This document shows positions 33,109-44,146 of a stretch of 55,093 nucleotides of DNA, in pieces. The DNA is from Pirellulales bacterium (GTDB taxonomy: Bacteria; Planctomycetota; Planctomycetia; Pirellulales; UBA1268), in NCBI GenBank assembly GCA_017853835.1, contig JAFMIU010000014.1:1-55093 (forward strand), read 5' to 3'. Positions within the stretch are counted from its first letter, which is position 1; each line of letters starts with the position of its first letter. The notes beneath the pieces are model-generated. The model saw only the letters and a program-made list of their open reading frames with translations. It did not search any database and was not told the DNA's origin. A program made the translations under genes and the position numbers.

Positions 33109-35490
33109 ATGACCTTGGATTCCCTCAACGAATCGCAGCGGCGGGCGGCGAGCCATGTGGTCGGTCCGCTGCTCGTGCTAGCAGGCCCTGGTAGCGGAAA
33201 AACCCGCGTGGTGACCCATCGGATCGCCACCATGATCGGCGAGGGAGTGCCCCCGGAACAGATCGTCGCCCTCACCTTCACCAACAAGGCGGCCGACGAG
33301 ATGCGGCGACGGGTGACCGAACTCGTGGGGCCGCAGCCTGTCGAGATGGGCACCTTTCATCGGTTTGCCGCCCGCCTGCTCCGGCGGCATGCCCGCCACG
33401 TCGGCCTGACGAGCGACTATTCCATTCTCGATCCCGACGACACGTCGTCGGTGCTCAAGCGGGCGATCAAGTCGCTCGGGCTCACGGCCAGTCATACCCC
33501 GGTGGATCGGATTGCCGGCGTGATCTCCCGGGCCAAAAACGACCTCCTCACGCCCACGACCTTCGAGCCGCGGTGGGGCCGCCCCGTCGATGACCTGGCT
33601 CAGCGTGTCTGGCCCGTCTACCAGGAGATGCTCCTGCGGGCGAACGCGGTCGACTTCGACGATCTCCTCGTGCACATCGCGACGCTGCTGGCCGACGACC
33701 CCGAGCTTCGGCGTGACCTCGATCAGCGACATCGTTTCATTCTCGTGGATGAGTATCAAGACACCAACGCGGTGCAATACTGCATCCTTCGAGGGCTGTC
33801 GATCGACCATCCGAATCTTGCGGTCACCGGTGATCCCGACCAGGCCATCTATGGCTGGCGCGGTGCGAGCATCCGCAACATCCTGGAGTTTGAGCGGGAC
33901 TACCCTGCGGCACAGGTGGTGAAACTCGAGAACAACTATCGAAGCACGTCGAACATCCTGGCAACCGCCGACCGCCTTATCGCCAACAACACCCGTCGAA
34001 AGGCCAAGCGGCTCGTCACGGCGGCGGAAGCCGGTGCCCCGGTGCGGATCGTGCTCGATGGGTCGGGCATCGATGAGGCCGAGCGGATCGCCACGGAGAT
34101 CGCGGACGCCATCGGAGCGGGCACCAGGTCCGCCCGTGAGTTTGCGATCCTCTTTCGGGCCAACGCCCTCTCGCGGTCGTTCGAGCTCGCGCTCCGCACC
34201 CGTGGGGTGCCCTATCAGCTGGTGCGGGGGCTCGAGTTTTTCCACCGTCGTGAGATCCGAGACGTGGTCGCATGGCTGAGGCTTTTGAAGAATCCCCGTG
34301 ACGACGAGGCCTTCCTTCGCGTGGTCAACGTGCCCCCCCGGGGCCTTGGGCGCCAGTCGCTCGATCGCCTCGCGGCCTGGGCCGACGATCACCGCATCCC
34401 ACGGCTCGTCGCCGCGGAGCAGGCAGCTTCGATTCCAGGGCTTTCCAAAAGAGCGTCGCTGGCGCTACTCGGCTTTGCCCGCCTGCACGCCGAACTCGCC
34501 GCGACGGCCGGACGAGAGCCCTCGGTGGCGGCGCTTCTGGAAAAAGTCCTCGATCGCTCGGGGTACCGGGCGATGCTGGCCGACGACGACGATGACGAGG
34601 AGGGCCAGGAACGACTCGCTAACGTCGAGGAGCTGGTAACGGCGGCGAGGCAGTTTGACGAGACCTGGTCTTCCTCGTCGGCAACGGTCGAGTCGGACGC
34701 CCTCGGGGGCTTCCTGGAAACGACGGCCCTGGTCGGCGATGCCGACGCCTGGGACGAATCGGCGGACCGGTGTTCCCTCATGACGCTCCATGCGGCGAAA
34801 GGGCTGGAGTTCCCGGTCGTGTATCTCGTGGCCATGGAAGACGGCATCCTGCCGCATGAGCGGAGCCTTGATCACGCCGATCAGCTCGAAGAGGAGCGGA
34901 GGCTCGTGTTCGTGGGCATCACGCGTGGGCGAGAGGAAGTGCATGCCAGCTGCGCCCGCATGCGCGACTACCGCGGCACCCGTCGCGTGTCGGCCCCGAG
35001 CGTGTTCCTGGCGGAGATGCAGGGCAGTGAGACGATCGTGGTGGGGGCGGAGTCACCGTCGTCCGAGGTGGTGTTTGATCCGTTCGGGGACGCTGCGGCA
35101 CGACAGTTCGACGATTTTTCCGATCTCGTGCATGACGTGCCCTCGCGGCAGCGGACATCATCCAGGTCGGGCGAGGGCGATGGGCCCACCTTTGAACCCG
35201 ATGAGGCACAGGGCGTGCCGGCGGTCACTCCCCCGCCGCGGCGTTTCCGCCGCAGCGACGCCACGATTCAGCGGGCATCCGACCTGGCGGAAAAGATGGC
35301 CGGCGGACGAAAGCGGCATGACTATGCCGAGGGGCAGCGGGTTCGGCATGCTGAATACGGCGAGGGAGTCGTCAGTCGAATCAGTGGCACCGGCGCGCGG
35401 GCGGTCGGCACCGTGATCTTCGACGGCGATGCCGGACGACGCACGTTCATTCTCGGACACGGGGCGCTCGAGCCGATCGACAACTCGTGA
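33109..35490 (+). CDS. UvrD/PcrA-type superfamily 1A DNA helicase
   Basis: A 793-residue 3'-5' helicase. Motif I AGPGSGKT is at residues 25-32; motif Ia ALTFTNKAADEM, motif II DEYQD (near 214), motif III TGDPDQAIYGWRGAS, motif IV NYRSTSNIL and motifs V-VI (MTLHAAKGLEFPVVY, EERRLVFVGITRGRE) follow in order. The C-terminal end has the PcrA-type RNA-polymerase-binding module (GQRVRHAEYGEGVVSRI...). Acts in nucleotide-excision and transcription-coupled repair or replication restart. ATG 33109 has no strong ribosome site. The stop is 12 bases from the convergent fcl stop. Named by motif only; uvrD and pcrA cannot be told apart here. Confidence 0.93.
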   Translation: MTLDSLNESQRRAASHVVGPLLVLAGPGSGKTRVVTHRIATMIGEGVPPEQIVALTFTNKAADEMRRRVTELVGPQPVEMGTFHRFAARLLRRHARHVGLTSDYSILDPDDTSSVLKRAIKSLGLTASHTPVDRIAGVISRAKNDLLTPTTFEPRWGRPVDDLAQRVWPVYQEMLLRANAVDFDDLLVHIATLLADDPELRRDLDQRHRFILVDEYQDTNAVQYCILRGLSIDHPNLAVTGDPDQAIYGWRGASIRNILEFERDYPAAQVVKLENNYRSTSNILATADRLIANNTRRKAKRLVTAAEAGAPVRIVLDGSGIDEAERIATEIADAIGAGTRSAREFAILFRANALSRSFELALRTRGVPYQLVRGLEFFHRREIRDVVAWLRLLKNPRDDEAFLRVVNVPPRGLGRQSLDRLAAWADDHRIPRLVAAEQAASIPGLSKRASLALLGFARLHAELAATAGREPSVAALLEKVLDRSGYRAMLADDDDDEEGQERLANVEELVTAARQFDETWSSSSATVESDALGGFLETTALVGDADAWDESADRCSLMTLHAAKGLEFPVVYLVAMEDGILPHERSLDHADQLEEERRLVFVGITRGREEVHASCARMRDYRGTRRVSAPSVFLAEMQGSETIVVGAESPSSEVVFDPFGDAAARQFDDFSDLVHDVPSRQRTSSRSGEGDGPTFEPDEAQGVPAVTPPPRRFRRSDATIQRASDLAEKMAGGRKRHDYAEGQRVRHAEYGEGVVSRISGTGARAVGTVIFDGDAGRRTFILGHGALEPIDNS

Positions 35491-35502
35491 GGCGACGTGG
35501 AT

Positions 35503-36450
35503 TCAGCCCTGGCCGTGGGATCGCCACCAGTCGACGGTGGCGCGAAGGCCCGCGTCAAAATCCTGCCGTGGCGACCAGCCGAGGAGTTCCCGGGCCCTGG
35601 AGATGTCGAGTCCGCGACGGGGCTGCCCATCAGGCTTGGTCGTATCCCACGCGATCCGCCCCCGGTAGTCGCACGCCGAGGCGATTTTCGTGACGAGGTC
35701 CCGGATCGCGATCTCGACACCGCCGCCAAGATTGATCGGAACCGGCTCCTCCATCACCTCGGCGGCTCGCACGATCCCCTCGGCCGCGTCGTCCACGTAG
35801 AGAAACTCCCGCGTGGCTGATCCGGTTCCCCAGCACACCACCTCCGGCGCGGCGGCAGCCCGAGCCTCCTCGCACTTGCGAATAAGGGCCGGGATTACGT
35901 GGCTCGAGGCGGGGTCGAAGTTGTCGCCGGGGCCGTAGAGGTTCACCGGGAGCGCCACGGCGCTGGCGAGGCCATACTCGCGGCGATAGCCATCGAGCAT
36001 CACGAAGATCGCCTTCTTGGCAACGCCATAGGGGGCGTTGGTTTCCTCCGGGTAGCCGTTCCAGATGTCGTCTTCTCGGAAGGGCACCGGACAGAACTTC
36101 GGGTAGGCGCACACGGTGCCGGTGTGCACGAACTTCCTCAGCCCGCGACGTCGTGCATGCTCCACGAGGTGGAGGCCCATCGCCATGTTGGCGAAGAAGA
36201 ATCGGCCGGGATGGGCCATGTTGGCACCGATGCCCCCGACCTCGGCCGCGAGGTGAATCACCACATCGGGCTGCGCCGTTTCGTAGAGCCGCTCGACATC
36301 GGCTTCGACCGTAAGGTCGAAGTCGCGGCGCCGCGGCACGACGATTCGATCCTCGGGAACGCCCCGGGCCCGGAGCACCCGCACGACGGTCCGGCCGAGA
36401 AAGCCAGCGCCGCCCGTGACGACTATTTTCTGGCCGACGAGATCAAGCAT
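35503..36450 (-). CDS. fcl: GDP-L-fucose synthase
   Basis: A 315-residue SDR epimerase/reductase that converts GDP-4-keto-6-deoxymannose to GDP-L-fucose with NADPH. The Rossmann motif VTGGAGFLG is at residues 10-18. The catalytic Tyr-Lys is in NAPYGVAKKA and the family motifs VVIHLAAEVGGIGANMAHPG and AYPKF lie as in WcaG. The upstream neighbour is Gmd, the preceding enzyme of the same pathway, 19 bases away. ATG 36450 is the family start; in-frame upstream codons only shadow gmd. The ser/thr triad position reads HTGTVCAY, consistent with the family. Confidence 0.95.
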   Translation of the reverse strand: MLDLVGQKIVVTGGAGFLGRTVVRVLRARGVPEDRIVVPRRRDFDLTVEADVERLYETAQPDVVIHLAAEVGGIGANMAHPGRFFFANMAMGLHLVEHARRRGLRKFVHTGTVCAYPKFCPVPFREDDIWNGYPEETNAPYGVAKKAIFVMLDGYRREYGLASAVALPVNLYGPGDNFDPASSHVIPALIRKCEEARAAAAPEVVCWGTGSATREFLYVDDAAEGIVRAAEVMEEPVPINLGGGVEIAIRDLVTKIASACDYRGRIAWDTTKPDGQPRRGLDISRARELLGWSPRQDFDAGLRATVDWWRSHGQG

Positions 36451-36469
36451 GGACGACAGCTCGCTCCGG

Positions 36470-38405
<1,936 letters not shown>

Positions 38406-38437
38406 CGTCTCCTGCGCGGGGAATCTCGCCGGTCACA

Positions 38438-40693
38438 TCAGACGGGAGCCGGCGAGGCGTAGAGACGCCGTGGGGCCGGGTCGCCCACGCCATTGACCAC
38501 CGTGCCGAGCACGCGAATACCGACCGAGCGGAGCCGGTCGACGGCACTGGCAACCTGTGGCACCCGACTCACATCCCGCATCGTCGCGATGAGGGCGATG
38601 TCACTGAGTTGGCCGAGCAGCAGCACGTCGGCAAAGGCGAGCACGGGGCCGGCGTCGATCACGATATGGTCGAAGGCTTCCCGAAGGGACTTCACCAGGG
38701 CCACCGACTCGGGCCGCGACAGCGCCGTGATGGCGGCGTAGTCACAGGATCCGCCCGTGATGGCGAAGAGGCCGTCGATGGCCGTTGGCTGAACGGCCTC
38801 GTCGGCCGAGATCTCGCCACGGAGCAGTTCGGGGAGGCCGGCACGGAGGTCGAGGCCGAGGGCCAGATGCACGTTGGGATGCCGCAGGTCGCCGTCCAGC
38901 AGGAGGGTGCGCTTGCCAGACCGGGCAAGGCTTGCCGCCAGCTGCGAGGCAAACGTCGTTTTGCCCTCGTGCTCCACGGCACTGCTGACGAGGATCACCT
39001 TTGGCGCCTCGCGGCCGGTCTGATTGATCACGGCCCGGATGCCATCGACACACTCGGCCACATGGCCGTCGTTGGGCCTCTTGGACGAACGGGAGATTCG
39101 TGGGAGTGTGCCCACCACCCGGAGGCCGAGCCGCTGGCTCGCCTCTTCGGGCACGCTCAGACGATCACGGAGGTATTCGAAGGCCACCACGGAGCCACCG
39201 CCGAGCACCAGGCCCGCCAGTCCTGCCAGCGAGGTGAGCATGAAGCGGTAGAGGTCGTTGCTGCCTTCGGGCACACTCGCCTCCTCGATCAGCTCCACGC
39301 GGTTTGGCATGCTGACGTCGATCTCGCTCGCCTGCAACTGCACGCCCATCTGGTCGGTGACCTTCATGAGCTGCTCGATCTCCTGCCGACGGGCCATGAG
39401 GTCGGCGTTGGCTGCCCCAAGCGTCTTCACTTCCGAGGCGGTGGAGTCGAACTCCTTCGTCGCATCATCCAGCTGCTGGGCAAGGATCTGACGCCGCATC
39501 CGCAGCACGACGGGGCTCTCCGCGGCAGCGCCAGTGCGGCGGCTCGTCGAGTCCATCGAGAGCTGTGCCACGATCTGCGGCCGCAGCTCCTCTTTGCGGT
39601 CTTCCAGGCGACGCACCATCGCTTCTCGCATCGACTGGAGTCGCTTCACCGCCGGATCGTTGGGGCCGCGGGCGCTGCGTTCGGCCTGATACACCATCGA
39701 CTCCTCGATCGCCGCAAGGCGCTCACGATACTCCGAAAACTCCGGATCCCGGAGGAGCATCGCGTCGATCGTTTCTTCGGGCACCGATTGCTCGAGGCTG
39801 ATTTCACCCCGGTCGCGGGCATCCATGATGGCCAGTTCGGCGTCGATGATCGTCAGGTCACGCTGGGCCTGGTTGATCTGGGCGCGGAGCGTCGCGAGAT
39901 GGTCGAGCATCAGCGTGCGCTGCGTCGTCACTTCGGCGCTGTCGGTCGTGCCGAGGCTTCGGGCCAGGTTGTTGTAGGTGTCGAGCCGTGACCGAACCTC
40001 GGCCATGTTTTCCTTGTATTTCCGCTCGAGCGTGTCGCGGCGCTGGAGCCGTTCCGACTTCTCTTTGTTCACCACGTCGGCGAGATACGCCGCGGCGACG
40101 GCGTTGACAATTTTTGTGATGTCGTTGGCGTCTTCGCCACGCATCCGCACCTGGATCACTTCCGACTCCATCGGCGCGGAAACCTGGATGTTGGTCATCA
40201 GGAAACCGACGAGATCGGGCTCACCAGCAAACGTGCTAAGGTCATGGATGCCCGGGCGACGAAGCGCCGACGTCAGCACAAACGGGCTCTTGATCAGCTG
40301 CACCTGCGTCTTGCGGTAGGCCTCGTATTCGGCGTTGTCGCGGCCACCGCCGACGCCATACATGCCCGACTTGTCGCGGACACGAAGCCAGGCCACGGCC
40401 TCGTAGCCCTCCGGCAGAAACACAAACGTGAGCATCGACGCGAGTGAACCGAGCAGGATGGCCAGCGACGTGGCGGCCAGCCAGCGGCGGCGGAAGGCGT
40501 GCCAAACCCGGCGGTAGTCGATGCCGCCGGCGAGAGGATCGCTGGCGCCGCCATGGGCCACCGGGCCCATCGGGTGTCCGACGGGGGCAAGTCCCGTATC
40601 GCGGATCGTCGACAGCATGCCCGCGCCGCCCTCCACCGGCGAAGCGGTGGCCGTGGTCGAAGATCCGTCTCGCGGTGCGTTTGCCTCGCTCAT
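38438..40693 (-). CDS. Wzc-like chain-length determinant / BY-kinase-type protein
   Basis: A 751-residue polysaccharide co-polymerase. N-terminal Wzz domain: transmembrane helix near 72-95, then a long periplasmic helical region (coiled coil about 200-440), and a second helix near 490-512. The C-terminal P-loop kinase domain has Walker A SAVEHEGKTT (P and G of the usual PGEGK replaced by E and H), Walker A' LLLDGDLRHPN and Walker B HIVIDAGPVL. The C-terminal tyrosine cluster expected for auto-phosphorylation is nearly missing: only one Tyr (RRLYAS) is near the end. So the protein may be a P-loop regulator of chain length rather than a full BY-kinase. It follows exosortase by 78 bases, in an A/T-rich spacer that could hold a promoter. 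Confidence 0.88.
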   Translation of the reverse strand: MSEANAPRDGSSTTATASPVEGGAGMLSTIRDTGLAPVGHPMGPVAHGGASDPLAGGIDYRRVWHAFRRRWLAATSLAILLGSLASMLTFVFLPEGYEAVAWLRVRDKSGMYGVGGGRDNAEYEAYRKTQVQLIKSPFVLTSALRRPGIHDLSTFAGEPDLVGFLMTNIQVSAPMESEVIQVRMRGEDANDITKIVNAVAAAYLADVVNKEKSERLQRRDTLERKYKENMAEVRSRLDTYNNLARSLGTTDSAEVTTQRTLMLDHLATLRAQINQAQRDLTIIDAELAIMDARDRGEISLEQSVPEETIDAMLLRDPEFSEYRERLAAIEESMVYQAERSARGPNDPAVKRLQSMREAMVRRLEDRKEELRPQIVAQLSMDSTSRRTGAAAESPVVLRMRRQILAQQLDDATKEFDSTASEVKTLGAANADLMARRQEIEQLMKVTDQMGVQLQASEIDVSMPNRVELIEEASVPEGSNDLYRFMLTSLAGLAGLVLGGGSVVAFEYLRDRLSVPEEASQRLGLRVVGTLPRISRSSKRPNDGHVAECVDGIRAVINQTGREAPKVILVSSAVEHEGKTTFASQLAASLARSGKRTLLLDGDLRHPNVHLALGLDLRAGLPELLRGEISADEAVQPTAIDGLFAITGGSCDYAAITALSRPESVALVKSLREAFDHIVIDAGPVLAFADVLLLGQLSDIALIATMRDVSRVPQVASAVDRLRSVGIRVLGTVVNGVGDPAPRRLYASPAPV

Positions 40694-40771
40694 ACTGCCG
40701 GCATCTCGTCGTTTCGGGTGCTGAAGTCACGTTTGACAGCGTGGCCAAACGTAGTTCACTGATTCTTTAGT

Positions 40772-42031
40772 TTAGCCCATTTTTTGGTCGCCGCCCGGGG
40801 AAGGGGGCGATGGGCGTTTTTCCGTAAAACTGGGGCGCGGAATCGTGGGAAAGCCCCCGACTGGGCGAGGGGCCGAGGGAATCGCCACGCGGGGGCCTGC
40901 TGCGACCGAGGGCACCGTTTGGCCAAGCGAACGGGCCGAGGGGAGGCCACCGGCCAGAGCATGGCTTCCGCCCAAGACGGTCGGTGCGAGTTCCTCGGCG
41001 ATGACGAGGTGCGCCATCACCTTCATCTCGAGCATCAGGAAGCCCACGGCCAGCAGCATCATGAGCATGGCGGCCGGCAGGCTGTCGTGGAATCCTTCTG
41101 CCATCGTGGAGTTGAAGTTGTAGAGGATGCCGACGGTCGTGATGCGGAATGCGTTGCACACCAGCGCGATCGGGATCGCACTGAGGGCGATCACGACGTT
41201 TTCCCACCACTCGAGGCCACCCACGAGCATGAGCATCACCGAGAGCCACACGAAGATCGTGAGCATCTTCAGGCCGCTGCAGGCATCGACGACGCCGAGC
41301 ACCTGACCATCGGCCAGGTTGATGCGATTGCCGTCGCGGAATGCATCGAAGCCGAGCGTCTGGAGCGAGTAGGTGCTGATGATCGTGGCCAGCGTCTGCA
41401 GCGGCCCGAGCAGGTAGCGAGTGGCCTCGTCGGGCAGCGGATACATGAAGATCAGGCTCGCCAGGGGCGCCCACGACCACTTGAACATGTTCCATCCGCC
41501 GGCCAGCAGAAAGACGCCCATCAGCGCGGGCACGAAGGTGTACATGTCGATGGTGACGATGCGGAAGCTCGCGCACCAAAGCCGCAGGCCGAAGCTCGCC
41601 ACGAGGAGAGCAATGCCGGCCGCACGAGCCGATGGCGCGACGGGCGTGATGGGCTGCCGCCACCAGAAGAGGAGCAGCACCGTAAAGACCGGCACGATCC
41701 AGCCGTGCTGGTATTGGGGATTGTCCCAGAACGAGGGGAGCTGCGCGAGGCTCGGCCAGTAGCTGAACATCAGCAGGGCTGTGAGGGCTGCAATCACGAT
41801 CCACGGCATGGACTGTTCGGGGGAGGCCATGTCGGCCGCAAACGCTTTTGCGCGTCGCAGGGCGCCGTCCACGATGCCTTCGTCGCGCGGGTCAACCACG
41901 GCAGCCTTCGAAACGGCTTGCTTCGGCGCAATGGACGATGCTTCGCGCGCATCACCCTCGACCCGCGACGCGTCATGCGGCGCAGGCAAATCAGGCCCAC
42001 CGACAGGCATGTTGGGTGAAGTAAGGCTCAT
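40772..42031 (-). CDS. Exosortase (XrtA/EpsH-like family)
   Basis: A 419-residue polytopic membrane transpeptidase. The exosortase catalytic triad is present: Cys251 (VVDACSGLKML), Arg296 (NAFRITTVG) and His315 (EGFHDSLPA), in the family's order and spacing. About eight hydrophobic segments span residues 70-340. An acidic soluble N-terminal extension (about 65 residues) and a C-terminal Pro-rich tail (about 75 residues) lie outside the core. The family cuts PEP-CTERM-type sorting signals and links proteins to the envelope. No PEP-CTERM substrate is seen in the window. ATG 42031 has no clear ribosome site; upstream ATG 42094 is possible. Confidence 0.92.
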   Translation of the reverse strand: MSLTSPNMPVGGPDLPAPHDASRVEGDAREASSIAPKQAVSKAAVVDPRDEGIVDGALRRAKAFAADMASPEQSMPWIVIAALTALLMFSYWPSLAQLPSFWDNPQYQHGWIVPVFTVLLLFWWRQPITPVAPSARAAGIALLVASFGLRLWCASFRIVTIDMYTFVPALMGVFLLAGGWNMFKWSWAPLASLIFMYPLPDEATRYLLGPLQTLATIISTYSLQTLGFDAFRDGNRINLADGQVLGVVDACSGLKMLTIFVWLSVMLMLVGGLEWWENVVIALSAIPIALVCNAFRITTVGILYNFNSTMAEGFHDSLPAAMLMMLLAVGFLMLEMKVMAHLVIAEELAPTVLGGSHALAGGLPSARSLGQTVPSVAAGPRVAIPSAPRPVGGFPTIPRPSFTEKRPSPPSPGGDQKMG

Positions 42032-42112
42032 GCTGCTGAAACGATCGCCCCGGATGAACCTTTGAAATATACACACCGCCGAAGGCCATTTCATGCACCG
42101 TGCGACGATTTT

Positions 42113-43018
42113 TTACCCGCCGTTCGCGAGGGCCCGGATCGCGACGAACGCGTGATGGAGTGGCTGCCAAAAGGCGAGAATTCCCGCGGCTGCAGCCACT
42201 TTGATCCCCAGGGCCATGCCGAGATTCCTGCGCGGGACGGCCAGCGTTACGACCGCCATAACCGCTACCGACGGCCATCCGGCGGCGGCTCCGAGCAGGG
42301 CGGCGATGCAGCGGTCTGCAGGCGAGCCCAGCCAGCCGCCGAGAAGTCTGCCTGCGAGGAGGCCGGCTGTCGCCGCCGCAAACGCCGCGGCGTGACGATG
42401 CCATGGGGCCTCGATGATCGTGAAACCCAAGTGGGGCGGCGCGATGGCTGGAAAGCAGGTCGCGACCGCAAGCACCGCCGCAGCCAGTCCTGCTGCCCCA
42501 GGGCACAGCCCGGAGGATGAGGTTTCGCGGGAAGACCCGCTCGCGGCTGCGGCGTCCCACTCGAGAATGGTCCACGTGACGATGGCGATCAGCACCACCG
42601 AATGCAGACCCCATGCGACGAGCGGCTGCGCATCTCCGAACGACAACAGCCTGTCGAGGCCGGTGCGGCTGCCGTCAGCGGTCGTCAGGCCAGTGCCCGC
42701 GATGAGGTCGGACCATGCCATCAGGGCGGCAAGGCAGCCACAGGCAAACTCAACCCGTGGATAGCGGGCCGAAATGGCCGACCCGCAGTCGCGGCATCGA
42801 CCCCGCAGCATCAGCCAGCCAAACACCGGGATATTGTCGCGAGGGCGGATGGCCGCACCGCACGCGGGGCAGTGGGAGCCAGCGGTCACCACCGATTCGC
42901 CGCGGGGCACCCGGTGGAGCACGACGTTGGCAAAGCTGCCGAGCACGGCACCCCAGGCGAACGCAAACGCCACCAGCATGAGGGATTCCCCGGGGAATCC
43001 AAGCAACCACAGCATCAT
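42113..43018 (-). CDS. Prepilin peptidase-like protein (A24 family), divergent
   Basis: A 301-residue polytopic protein. The N-terminal methyltransferase-like zinc domain is conserved: CPAC near residue 50, then RPRDNIPVFGWLMLRGRCRDCG (both CxxC pairs; given in parts) and a glycine-serine-asparagine start segment (WGAVLGSFANVVLHRVPRGES). The A24 part is degenerate: the first Asp may be WTILEWD, and where GxGD is expected the sequence reads SPADRC. Both aspartates may be kept in altered contexts. Probably peptidase-like, possibly a methylase or dead homologue. It lies 81 bases upstream of the exosortase gene, same strand. Confidence 0.75.
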   Translation of the reverse strand: MMLWLLGFPGESLMLVAFAFAWGAVLGSFANVVLHRVPRGESVVTAGSHCPACGAAIRPRDNIPVFGWLMLRGRCRDCGSAISARYPRVEFACGCLAALMAWSDLIAGTGLTTADGSRTGLDRLLSFGDAQPLVAWGLHSVVLIAIVTWTILEWDAAAASGSSRETSSSGLCPGAAGLAAAVLAVATCFPAIAPPHLGFTIIEAPWHRHAAAFAAATAGLLAGRLLGGWLGSPADRCIAALLGAAAGWPSVAVMAVVTLAVPRRNLGMALGIKVAAAAGILAFWQPLHHAFVAIRALANGG

Positions 43019-43106
43019 GCAGGCCAACTCGCCAGAGAAGGGTTCGGATGGGAGGACGCAGCGACTTCGTGTAGGGTACTCGTCGCCCAGGCCGGAGGCA
43101 CCACCC

Positions 43107-43126
43107 GGAATCCTCGTCGGGATTCC
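43107..43126. promoter_or_regulatory. Perfect 7-bp inverted repeat in a divergent promoter region
   Basis: GGAATCC and GGATTCC are spaced by six bases in the 141-base gap between the divergent prepilin-peptidase-like and flippase-like genes. It could be an operator or RNA hairpin; no further evidence. Confidence 0.25.
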
Positions 43127-43159
43127 CGCAGGTCGTCGCCCGTCGCTTCGTTTTCCCAC

Positions 43160-44146
43160 ATGGCATCCGATTCCACCGACCCTCAGCCTCGTCGATCGGC
43201 CATCCCCCCGTGGATGAGTCTGGTGCTTCGGCTTGCGGCAACGGCGGGCCTGATGGCCTACGCATTGCGGGGCGTGGATTGGCCCGCGTTTTTCGTGCTC
43301 CTGCGACAGGCCGACTGGCGATGGTGGGCCGCTGGCCTCGTGGCCGGGATCGTGGTGCAGGTGGTGGCAGGCGTGCGTTGGGCGGCGCTGGCGAGGCCGT
43401 TGGGCTTCGACTACCCGCGGCGATTCTTCGTGGCACGATTCTTCGAAGGCATGTTCTTTAGCCTCTGCCTCCCGTCGTCGATCGGCGGCGACGTCGTGAA
43501 GGCCTATCGGATCGGCGACACGACGCCTCGGCGACTGCTCGCCGGATGCTCCGTTCTTGCCGATCGCCTAACGGGCCTGTCGGCGCTGGGCGTACTTGGC
43601 GGCGCGGCGCTCGCCGCCCGTCGGCTTCATCTCTCGCTGGCGGCCACGCTCGCCGTGGCGGCCGTGCTTCTCGCCGCCGTGCTGCTGGTGTTCCTCCTCG
43701 CGGTTTCGTTTCTCGACAGGATCGTCGAGAGGCTTCCCTCGCCATCGCCGCTCCGCGGCTTTCTGGCCCAGCTGCTTCCGTATCAGGAGCGGCCCAGCTT
43801 GATCGCCCAGGCGGTGGGGTGGTCGTTTCTCGTGCAAATGGGAGGGGCGATCTCGGTGGCACTCGCCTCGCGGGCGCTGGAAGTGGACGAGCCGCTCTCG
43901 CTGTGGTTTTCGGTGGTGCCGCTCGTGGCACTTGCCGTCGTGCTCCCGATCAGCATCGGGGGATTTGGCGTGCGCGAAAACGCCATGACGTTTCTGCTCG
44001 GCGAGGCCGGGGTGCCGAGCGAGAAGGCGGTGGCGGTGGCGCTCCTGTGGGGACTCAGCACCCTGCTCACCGGATTGGTCGGGGGAGTGTTTTTCCTGGT
44101 GGACCGATCCCGACGGCAGGCCGTCATCGACGCCGAGCGTCGGTGA
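43160..44146 (+). CDS. Lysylphosphatidylglycerol synthase TM-region/UPF0104 flippase-like protein
   Basis: A 328-residue protein with about eight transmembrane helices. The family pattern is present: a first amphipathic region (YALRGVDWPAFFVLL), then FFVARFFEGMFFSLCLPSSIGGDVVKAYRI (described in parts), GCSVLADRLTGL, LLPYQERPS, and the hallmark PISIGGFGVRENAM. The family includes MprF-like flippases and dolichol-linked or glycolipid flippase-like proteins. No soluble synthase domain is attached. The ATG at 43160 lies 141 bases from the divergent prepilin-peptidase gene. The 3' end overlaps the convergent Nudix gene by 23 bases. Confidence 0.82.
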   Translation: MASDSTDPQPRRSAIPPWMSLVLRLAATAGLMAYALRGVDWPAFFVLLRQADWRWWAAGLVAGIVVQVVAGVRWAALARPLGFDYPRRFFVARFFEGMFFSLCLPSSIGGDVVKAYRIGDTTPRRLLAGCSVLADRLTGLSALGVLGGAALAARRLHLSLAATLAVAAVLLAAVLLVFLLAVSFLDRIVERLPSPSPLRGFLAQLLPYQERPSLIAQAVGWSFLVQMGGAISVALASRALEVDEPLSLWFSVVPLVALAVVLPISIGGFGVRENAMTFLLGEAGVPSEKAVAVALLWGLSTLLTGLVGGVFFLVDRSRRQAVIDAERR

